Below are positions 13,132 through 19,596 of a stretch of 19,596 bases of DNA, in pieces. The notes beneath the pieces were generated by a model, which ran no database searches, had not been told where the DNA came from, and saw only the letters and a program-made list of their open reading frames with translations. Each line of letters starts with the position of its first letter. Position 1 is the first letter of the stretch. The translations under genes were made by a program, and so were the position numbers. This stretch comes from Bacillota bacterium (GTDB lineage: Bacteria; Bacillota; Clostridia; Oscillospirales; Ruminococcaceae). Location of the stretch: assembly GCA_023396215.1 (NCBI GenBank), contig JAEWWW010000029.1, positions 1-19,596 of the forward strand, given 5' to 3'.

Positions 13132-14199
13132 ATGAAAAGAAAATTCACAGCATTGTTGGTTGCACTGGTTCTGGTTCTGTCTATGTTGGCCGGCTGCTCC
13201 TCAGCGGGCAATGGCCCGCCAAGCCCGAACACCCCTTCGCCTGCCCCCTCCGACAGCAAGGAAGTTTATACCATCAAGCTATCCTACAATACTCCCGAGG
13301 CGGATAACTGCCTTGAAACCAACTATGCCAACGCATTCATCGAGTACCTCAACACACATGCTCCGGGCAGATTTCAAGTGGATACCTACCCCAGCGGCCA
13401 GTTGGGCTCCTTCAGCGAGGTATATTCACAGATTGCCGATGGCAGCGTAGAAACCGGCATTATCAACATCAGTGCCCTGATGAACATCGACCAAAACCTG
13501 TCGGTTTGGCAGATCCCCGGCTCCTTCACCAGCAACGAACACTGCAACGCCACTTTGACCGACGCCAAGGCACTGGAAAGCTTTGACAGCATCGAAAAAA
13601 CCATGGGAACCACTATTTTGGCCGGTTGGTCGGCCGGTGCAAGACATTTCACCAACAATGTCCGCGAGCTGAAATCCCCTGCCGATATCAAGGGCATTGT
13701 GTTCCGCGTGATGGAAAACAACCTCTACGTCACTATGGTAGAGGCTCTGGGCGCCGTGGCCACCCCCATGTCCTCCACCGAACTGTACTCCGCCCTGCAA
13801 AACGGCGTTGTGGAAGGCCAGGAAAACCCCATTTCCGCCATCATCAACGACATGACCTATGAGGTGCAGAAGCATCTGACCCTGGATGGCCATGTTTACT
13901 CTATCCCCCTGTTTGTCTGTAACACCAAATGGCTGGAAAGCCTGCCCCAAGACCTGCAGCCCGTTGTGCTCGCCGCTTCAGATTCTGCACGCGAGGCCGC
14001 TATTGCCTTTATTGAAAACCTGGAGAGCGAAGGCGTCGGTTTTCTGCAGGAAAAGAACATGACCGTCTATACGCCCACCGACAGCGAAAAAGAGGCCTGG
14101 CTATCCGCCGTATACAATGGCAGCTATAACTACATTGCCGATAAAATCGGCGCTTCCACAGTGGATAACTTTATGGCCATTGTGAGTGCCCTGAAGTAA
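13132..14199 (+). CDS. dctP: TRAP transporter substrate-binding lipoprotein DctP
   Basis: This encodes 355 residues. The lipoprotein signal (MKRKF, hydrophobic core, lipobox LAGC with Cys22) and a short Pro/Ser-rich linker come before the DctP domain. Family marks are LETNYANAFIEYLNTHAPG, YPSGQLGSFSEVYSQIADGS and, near the middle, VFRVMENNLYVTMVEALGAV followed by ATPMSSTELYSALQNGVVEG. Arg192 in that segment is the conserved residue that binds the ligand carboxylate in TRAP binding proteins. It would therefore present an organic or sugar acid to the DctQM symporter. AGGAGG at 13119-13124 sits 7 nt before ATG. The next gene is separated by 90 bp holding a strong stem-loop. The linked enolase-family enzyme suggests an acid sugar as ligand (inference). 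Confidence 0.93.
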   Translation: MKRKFTALLVALVLVLSMLAGCSSAGNGPPSPNTPSPAPSDSKEVYTIKLSYNTPEADNCLETNYANAFIEYLNTHAPGRFQVDTYPSGQLGSFSEVYSQIADGSVETGIINISALMNIDQNLSVWQIPGSFTSNEHCNATLTDAKALESFDSIEKTMGTTILAGWSAGARHFTNNVRELKSPADIKGIVFRVMENNLYVTMVEALGAVATPMSSTELYSALQNGVVEGQENPISAIINDMTYEVQKHLTLDGHVYSIPLFVCNTKWLESLPQDLQPVVLAASDSAREAAIAFIENLESEGVGFLQEKNMTVYTPTDSEKEAWLSAVYNGSYNYIADKIGASTVDNFMAIVSALK

Positions 14200-14213
14200 G
14201 CATTGCCGTAAAT

Positions 14214-14255
14214 CGGCAGCCCGGAGAAGGGCTGGCGCTCTTCTTCGGGCTGTCG
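14214..14255 (+). other. Intercistronic stem-loop between dctP and dctQ
   Basis: CAGCCCGGAGAAG (14217-14229) pairs with CTTCTTCGGGCTG (14240-14252), with one G-T pair. The stem extends outward to 14214/14255, about 16 bp with a 10-nt loop. No T-run follows, so it is more likely an mRNA stability or processing element, allowing more binding protein than membrane subunits, than a full terminator. Confidence 0.6.
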
Positions 14256-14289
14256 GAGATAATCCTAATAAGATAGGAGGAAAGCCCAG

Positions 14290-14844
14290 GTGACCGCAAT
14301 GAAAAAACTTCTGCCACTCTATACTCGGCTGGACCGCGCTGAAAACGCCCTTTATAAGGCGGCCGAGGCGCTGGGCGCCACTCTTTTGGCAACGGCTTTT
14401 ATCTCAATCTTCATACAGGTTGTGTATCGATATCTGATTTCTAAACTCATTATTCTGCCCGTTTCATGGACAGAGGAGCTTTCAAGGTACTGCCTTTTCT
14501 GGATTGTCTATATCATGCTGCCCCTCACCCTGAAACAGGGGTTGGAATCGGCCAATACCTTTTTTACCGACAGATTGCCCGCCCGCGCCAAATTGGTGAT
14601 GTTTATCATCATCCGCATCATCTGCCTGTCGGTTGCAATCGTCGCCTTTAAGTATTCCTTTGTCGTTTTAAAAACCAACGCGTTTTATAATTCGCCTGCA
14701 ATGGAGCTGCCCTCCTTCTTTTTGTACGGGCCGGTCACCATTGGCATGGGGCTGGTGCTCATTCGCTATTTGATTGAGGCAATCGGCCTGCTGGCCGGAC
14801 AGGTGATTCCATTTGCAAATTCTCAGGTTGGGGGGGCCGAATAA
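14290..14844 (+). CDS. dctQ: TRAP transporter small membrane subunit DctQ
   Basis: This encodes 184 residues with four predicted membrane helices: about 20-42, the region around 62-80, 92-116 and 133-160. The DctQ hallmark WTEELSRYCLFWIVY begins at Trp60 between the first two helices. DctQ is the small integral membrane partner that assembles with DctM. The GTG at 14290 is chosen because AGGAGG at 14275-14280 lies 9 nt before it. The ATG at 14299 would be 18 nt away. The stop codon is directly followed by the dctM start, giving translational coupling. Confidence 0.9.
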   Translation: MTAMKKLLPLYTRLDRAENALYKAAEALGATLLATAFISIFIQVVYRYLISKLIILPVSWTEELSRYCLFWIVYIMLPLTLKQGLESANTFFTDRLPARAKLVMFIIIRIICLSVAIVAFKYSFVVLKTNAFYNSPAMELPSFFLYGPVTIGMGLVLIRYLIEAIGLLAGQVIPFANSQVGGAE

Positions 14845-16131
14845 ATGACTGCGCTGATTGTTTTTGCCATCTTTATGGCGGTTATCCTGATGGGGGTGCC
14901 CATCGGCTGGGCCATCGGCTTCGTTACCACCATCAGTCTGGCTTTCTGCGGCGGAAGCTACACCATCCTCCCATCCAAGATGATTACCGGCATCAACTCC
15001 TTTACCTATCTATGCATCCCCTTCTTCATACTGGCCGCCAACATTATGTCCACCGGCGGCATCACAAAACGGATATTTTTGTTTTGTGACGGCTTGATTG
15101 GCCATGTCAGAGGCGGGCTTGCTCACGCCAACGTGTTGGCCAGCATGTTCTTTGGCGGCATCAGCGGCGCCGCCAATGCCGACGCCGTGGGGCTTGGCAA
15201 AATTGAAATCGAGATGATGACCGAGGCGGGCTATGAGCGTCCTTATTCCGCTGCCGTTACCGCTGCCAGCGCCGTTCTGTCGCCTATTGTGCCGCCCAGC
15301 AATATCTTTATCATCTACGCCATTGCCGCCGGCAACGTTTCGGTTTCCTCCATGTTTGTGGGCGGGATTGTTCCCGCCATTATCCTGACAATCGGCATAA
15401 TAACGTTAAACTACTATTTTGCTGTGAAACACAACCACCCCAGGCGGGAGCATTTTTGCGGCTGGCGGCACCTATGGCAGCTGCTGTGGAAAACAATGCC
15501 CGCACTGTTTATGCCGGTTATCATTCTGGGGGGCATTACCGCGGGTATCTTTACCGCCACCGAGTCTTCGGTTATCGCCGGTATGTATGCCATTGTTGTT
15601 TCGGCCTTTTTTTTGCGCAGCCTGAAATGGAGGGATTTGTACAACGCCTTTGCGGAGGCAGCCAAGATGACCTCGGTCGTGGTGTTTATCATTGCCATGG
15701 CTTCGGCTATGGGCTGGGGGATTACCGCGATGCGCATCCCTCAACTCATATCGCAATGGAGCCTTTCCATGGCCAGCACTCCTACTCAGTTCCTGCTGAT
15801 TACCTTCTGCCTGCTGACCTTCACCGGCATGTTTTTGGATGTGGCCCCTTCGATTTTGATTCTGGTGCCCATTTTACTGCCGGCCGCCGCGGCTTTTGGC
15901 GTTGGCGCTCTGCGCTTCGGCCTGATTGTATCGCTGACTCTGACGGTGGGCCTGATTACCCCGCCGGTGGGTATGCTGCTCTTTACCACCTCCACCGTGG
16001 CGGGCATCAGCCTTTCCAGCATGTATAAGGCGATTATTTCCTACGTATTTCTGGAGCTGCTCCTCTGCCTGCTGATTACCCTTATACCGGCACTGACCGA
16101 TTTCCTCCCCGCCCTGCTTGGTTATGCCTAA
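14845..16131 (+). CDS. dctM: TRAP transporter large permease subunit DctM
   Basis: This encodes 428 residues, the standard DctM length, with many hydrophobic helices. Family marks are MGVPIGWAIGF near the start, IPFFILAANIMSTGGITKRI, the highly conserved GGISGAANADAVGLGKIEIE, LSPIVPPSNIFIIYAI, and late in the protein LDVAPSILILVPILLPAAAA followed by GLIVSLTLTVGLITPPVGM. It is the sodium-driven transport subunit in the cytoplasmic membrane. The start ATG abuts the dctQ TAA with no spacing and no good ribosome site, so it should be translated by coupling. The 110-bp gap after it has no clear terminator, so some transcription may continue into the LacI gene, which also has its own promoter. Confidence 0.95.
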   Translation: MTALIVFAIFMAVILMGVPIGWAIGFVTTISLAFCGGSYTILPSKMITGINSFTYLCIPFFILAANIMSTGGITKRIFLFCDGLIGHVRGGLAHANVLASMFFGGISGAANADAVGLGKIEIEMMTEAGYERPYSAAVTAASAVLSPIVPPSNIFIIYAIAAGNVSVSSMFVGGIVPAIILTIGIITLNYYFAVKHNHPRREHFCGWRHLWQLLWKTMPALFMPVIILGGITAGIFTATESSVIAGMYAIVVSAFFLRSLKWRDLYNAFAEAAKMTSVVVFIIAMASAMGWGITAMRIPQLISQWSLSMASTPTQFLLITFCLLTFTGMFLDVAPSILILVPILLPAAAAFGVGALRFGLIVSLTLTVGLITPPVGMLLFTTSTVAGISLSSMYKAIISYVFLELLLCLLITLIPALTDFLPALLGYA

Positions 16132-16181
16132 CAGCGCCCAAAGCGGCCTTTCAAAACATTGGAAAAAGTCTTCGTGGCTCC

Positions 16182-16210
16182 TTTAGTCTGTCGTTAATCT
16201 ATGCTACAAT
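16182..16210 (+). promoter_or_regulatory. Promoter of the LacI regulator gene
   Basis: An extended -10 box, TGC-TACAAT (16202-16210), is preceded at 17 bp by a weak -35, TTTAGT (16182-16187). The transcript start would be near 16217, about 25 nt before the ATG. I found no copy of the operator seen at 13096 here. Confidence 0.5.
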
Positions 16211-16241
16211 CTACATATTACAACAGCCGAAGGAGTTACGT

Positions 16242-17252
16242 ATGCGAGCGACAATCAAAGATCTGGCAAGAATTGCGAATCTTTCCACCTCGACGGTTTC
16301 CCGTGTATTGACAGGCGATGTGCATGTCAGCCCAGATGCTATAAACAAGGTAAATGAAGCCATTAAAGTTACCGGGTATATACCCAATAGCGCCGCCAGA
16401 AGCCTGGTAAAACAACGGCGTAATTTGGTTGGCCTCATTGTGCCCGAGCTTGAGAACCCTTACTACACGCTCATCGTCCGTGGAGTCGAGGCTGCGGTGT
16501 CGGAATTTGGGTATGGCGTCGTGCTTATCTCAGGCAGCAACCAATCGGCAAACTCCAACGTTATAGAAAGCCTGCTGGAGGTTGGCGTTGACGGCATCAT
16601 TCACGCCGGTCTCTTGCAGGACGATCAAAGCATCCCTATTTTGTCCCGCTGGGGCATTCCCTACGTTTTGGTTGGGCGCCAGCCCGTAAACGAAAAAAGC
16701 AACTATGTCGTATTTGACGACTATGGCTCCGCCTATAAGGCCACCCAGTACCTGATTTCATTGGGTCATCAACAAATCGCCTTTCTTTTTGGTAAAACAA
16801 GCTCTGTCAGCAGTGAACTGAAATTCCGCGGCTATGAGGATGCGCTGAAAGAGCACAACCTCCCCTTTTGCAACGAGCTGTTCGCAGTGGGCGAGCTGGA
16901 CTTTGATTATAGCTACAGGGCCGTTGGTAAGCTGCTGGAAAACGGGGCGCCAATGACGGCTATTCTTGCCAGTAATGATATGATGGCTTTTGGCGCGCGG
17001 GAGGCCGTATTGGAAGCAGGTTTAAGAATCCCCACCGATATTTCGTTGGTGGGCATTGATAATATTTTCTGGAGCGGCATCCGTGAAATTGACCTGACAA
17101 CTGTTGATGTTCCTAAATATGAGATGGGCAAGCTGGCCGGTCAAATTTTGGTGCGCCATATCGATAACCCCCAGCTGGATGATGAGCACCATATCTTACC
17201 GTCGACAGTTGTAGCACGCGGCAGCTGTCGCAACTTGCTAAAGGAGAAATGA
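16242..17252 (+). CDS. LacI-family transcriptional regulator
   Basis: This encodes 336 residues. The N-terminal LacI helix-turn-helix is plain (ATIKDLARIANLSTSTVSRV, LTGDVHVSPDAINKVNEAI), then the hinge helix region YIPNSAARSLVKQR and a sugar-binding-protein-like effector domain (LVGLIVPELENPYYTLIVRG; GHQQIAFLFG; ILASNDMMAFGAREAVLEAG; ISLVGIDNIF). It probably represses the dct operon through the palindrome at 13096 and is released by the transported acid or a product of it; this is inference from position. AAGGAG (16230-16235) sits 6 nt before ATG. The stop overlaps the next gene start (ATGA), so regulator and enzyme are co-translated. Confidence 0.93.
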   Translation: MRATIKDLARIANLSTSTVSRVLTGDVHVSPDAINKVNEAIKVTGYIPNSAARSLVKQRRNLVGLIVPELENPYYTLIVRGVEAAVSEFGYGVVLISGSNQSANSNVIESLLEVGVDGIIHAGLLQDDQSIPILSRWGIPYVLVGRQPVNEKSNYVVFDDYGSAYKATQYLISLGHQQIAFLFGKTSSVSSELKFRGYEDALKEHNLPFCNELFAVGELDFDYSYRAVGKLLENGAPMTAILASNDMMAFGAREAVLEAGLRIPTDISLVGIDNIFWSGIREIDLTTVDVPKYEMGKLAGQILVRHIDNPQLDDEHHILPSTVVARGSCRNLLKEK

Positions 17253-18367
17253 TTCCCATGGTTATAAAAAATATAAAGCCGATAAAGTTAAAATATTTCC
17301 CCAAAAATCCACCCCGTGACGGGTTGGCCGCTATCCCCAGCCGCGATGTTTTTTTAGTCGAGATTGAAACGGATACCGGGATAAAGGGGTACGGTGAAGG
17401 CTTTGCTCTCGGCTCGCTGGATTCCCTCGAGGTTCTGACAACCGAAACCCTGGTGCCCCTGCTCATCGGCAACGACCCCACTATGATTGGCGAGCTTTGG
17501 GATGTAATGTACAGCGCGACCGCCCGCTATGGCCGCAGAGGCATTGTGATGTCGGCCATCAGCGCCATAGACATCGCCTTGTGGGATATTCTCGGCAAGG
17601 CTGCGCAAATGCCGGTATACCGGCTGCTGGGCGGAACCAAACCAGCCTTGATTCCCTACGCCAGCGCCGGTTATTATATGGATGGAAAGGGCATTGCCGA
17701 ACTGCAGGCCGAGGTTCTCTCTTATGTGGAGATGGGCTTTAGCACCATTAAGATTAAAGTAGGAGGCGCCCCTGTAAACGAAGATATTAAGCGCGTTGCG
17801 GCAGTGAGGGAGGTTCTCGGCCCCGATATCGACTTCGGCATCGACGCCAACAACGCATGGGATTACCCCACCGCATTAAAAATGGCGCGGGCCTGCGAAA
17901 AATACAATGTATTGTTTTTTGAAGAGCCCATGTCCTCCGACTTTTTGCAGGATTGTATCCGCCTTGCGAAGAATACCGATGTCCCTATTGCCGGGTATGA
18001 AACGATGCTCACAGCTTATGGCATGCGTGACTTCATTATATCGGACGCTGTGGACATCGTGCAGACCGACGCCATCTGGACCGGTGGCATTACCGAAGCG
18101 CGAAAGGTCGGCTTGATGGGCAGCACCTGGAACAAGCAGATGATTCCGCATTTCTCTGCGTCTATGGTTTCGCTGGCTGCCAACCTGAGCGTGGGCATGT
18201 CGCTCCCCAATGTGAAATACATGGAATATACGCTGGACGACAACCCCCTGCGCAGTGAGCTGTGCAAAGAGAGCATCGTAATGGCCAACGGGGTTGTGAA
18301 GGCGTTTGAAAAGCCCGGCTTGGGCCTTGAGCTAAATTGGGACACCATCAAGCGCTATCAGGTATAG
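17249..18367 (+). CDS. Enolase-superfamily enzyme, mandelate racemase/muconate lactonising type (probable acid-sugar dehydratase)
   Basis: This encodes 372 residues, typical for the subgroup. An N-terminal capping domain precedes a barrel. Catalytic residues are readable: Lys168 and Lys170 in TIKIKVGG, metal ligands Asp199 (GIDANNAWD), Glu225 (LFFEEPM) and Glu251 (AGYETM), the His-Asp dyad Asp274 (QTDAIWTGGITE) and His301 (IPHFSASM), and Glu326 (MEYTLDD). The KxK plus His-Asp arrangement places it in the mandelate racemase subgroup, which abstracts the alpha-proton of a carboxylate. Many members dehydrate aldonic or aldaric acids. Linked TRAP transport supports an acid-sugar substrate; which one is unknown. 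ATG 17249 overlaps the LacI stop but is only 2 nt from AAGGAG, whereas ATG 17258 has 11 nt spacing and may be the true start. A strong terminator follows. Confidence 0.9.
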   Translation: MIPMVIKNIKPIKLKYFPKNPPRDGLAAIPSRDVFLVEIETDTGIKGYGEGFALGSLDSLEVLTTETLVPLLIGNDPTMIGELWDVMYSATARYGRRGIVMSAISAIDIALWDILGKAAQMPVYRLLGGTKPALIPYASAGYYMDGKGIAELQAEVLSYVEMGFSTIKIKVGGAPVNEDIKRVAAVREVLGPDIDFGIDANNAWDYPTALKMARACEKYNVLFFEEPMSSDFLQDCIRLAKNTDVPIAGYETMLTAYGMRDFIISDAVDIVQTDAIWTGGITEARKVGLMGSTWNKQMIPHFSASMVSLAANLSVGMSLPNVKYMEYTLDDNPLRSELCKESIVMANGVVKAFEKPGLGLELNWDTIKRYQV

Positions 18368-18509
18368 AATAGGAAACTCCTTAATGATTTTTTCCGGCGG
18401 GCAGCCGAGCCTGCACTCTGATTGATTTAAACCGCATGAAAACAGCATCACTTAAAAATGGGGTGCTTTGAGGGTTACAACATCCACCGGTAAGCCGGTG
18501 ATTACTTAA

Positions 18510-18550
18510 GCAAAAAACCGTACAGGCATGAAGTCTGTACGGTTTTTTGC
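18510..18550. terminator. Strong, probably bidirectional terminator
   Basis: GCAAAAAACCGTACAG (18510-18525) pairs perfectly over 16 bp with CTGTACGGTTTTTTGC (18535-18550), with a 9-nt loop. The A-run on one side and T-run on the other let it serve the dehydratase gene on the plus strand and possibly the minus-strand ATPase gene. A small CACCGG-TAAG-CCGGTG hairpin (18485-18500) precedes it. Confidence 0.88.
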
Positions 18551-18842
18551 CAATAGGCAGATTCCGGCTAAATTCATTCCTGTTGACAGAATAAAGAGAC
18601 CCCTCACTTCTCTAAGAGAGATTCGAGGCATCCCTATTGCGGCCGCCGGCTTGCGCTCGCTTTTACGCTGTTCAAACAGCGCATGGATAAGCCATCCGAT
18701 TTAGCTCCCTTCAGAGAAGCCGAGACAAGTAGCTTTTGTGCATAAAACCAGCCGGGCCCAACACATAGCAAATACAGCTACTCGTCAGGCTCGGTCGGAT
18801 AAAATAATCGGCAAATCAGGAGCGATTTATCCTCATAGCGAT
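18551..18842. other. Intergenic region between convergent genes; no gene supported
   Basis: About 290 bp without a supported frame, tRNA or rRNA. It holds a compact inverted repeat, CGCTGTT-CA-AACAGCG (18666-18681), a shorter one, TCTCT-A-AGAGA (18609-18619), and two direct copies of AGCGATTTA 16 bp apart (18821-18829 and 18837-18845), the second covering the stop codon of the minus-strand ATPase gene. None can be assigned a function. Confidence 0.45.

Positions 18843-19596
<754 letters not shown>

Noticed and set aside
18593..18760. Possible tRNA or small RNA gene in the hairpin-rich intergenic DNA
   Set aside because: No T-loop GTTCGA box with matching acceptor stem could be built; GATTCGAGG lacks the expected context.

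Overview
The window looks like chromosomal DNA of a Bacillota, most likely a gut-type Clostridia (Oscillospirales-like, moderately high GC). The grounds are strong AGGAGG Shine-Dalgarno sites, Gram-positive lipoproteins with an LAGC lipobox as transporter binding proteins, an AraM-type glycerol-1-phosphate dehydrogenase, intrinsic terminators, and a TRAP operon controlled by a LacI-type regulator. No rRNA, tRNA, CRISPR array, transposase or phage gene was seen. The lineage is an inference from style, not from a marker gene.

Layout. (1) 1-845: the 3' end of fabZ (fatty-acid synthesis), then a MarR-type regulator with its own promoter and a strong terminator at 877-917. (2) 1193-11684: a carbohydrate/phosphodiester uptake and catabolism cluster. 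A SorC/DeoR sugar-phosphate-sensing regulator comes first, apparently with a leaderless start. It is followed by a 254-bp non-coding element with perfect 17-bp inverted ends, then by closely spaced genes: AraM-like glycerol-1-phosphate dehydrogenase, ribulokinase-like FGGY kinase, a cytoplasmic alkaline-phosphatase-superfamily phosphodiesterase, a complete CUT1-type ABC importer (ATPase, two permeases, binding lipoprotein) and an RpiB-family isomerase. (3) 11539-12754: an 87-nt imperfect hairpin, a terminator-like hairpin placed just before a ribosome site, a secreted protein of uncertain function, and a strong terminator. (4) 13061-18550: a TRAP transporter operon (dctP, dctQ, dctM) with a good promoter and a LacI/CcpA-like operator, then a LacI regulator overlapping an enolase-superfamily acid-sugar dehydratase/racemase, closed by a strong terminator. 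(5) 18843-19596, minus strand: the C-terminal part of an MsmX/UgpC-like ABC ATPase.

How the genes work together. Cluster 2 can be read as a pathway. A phosphorylated or phosphodiester-containing compound is bound by the lipoprotein, imported by the ABC transporter and hydrolysed in the cytoplasm by the phosphodiesterase. The released sn-glycerol-1-phosphate would be oxidised to dihydroxyacetone phosphate by the AraM homologue. A released pentulose or pentitol would be phosphorylated by the FGGY kinase and isomerised by the RpiB homologue. It resembles the Bacillus ara operon (AraB, AraM, AraNPQ) but has no araA or araD here, and carries a phosphodiesterase and an RpiB-like enzyme instead. This is the strongest candidate for an undescribed catabolic system in the window; the substrate is inferred. 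Cluster 4 is a separate, more conventional acid-sugar module: TRAP uptake of a carboxylate, LacI control, and enolase-superfamily dehydration or racemisation.
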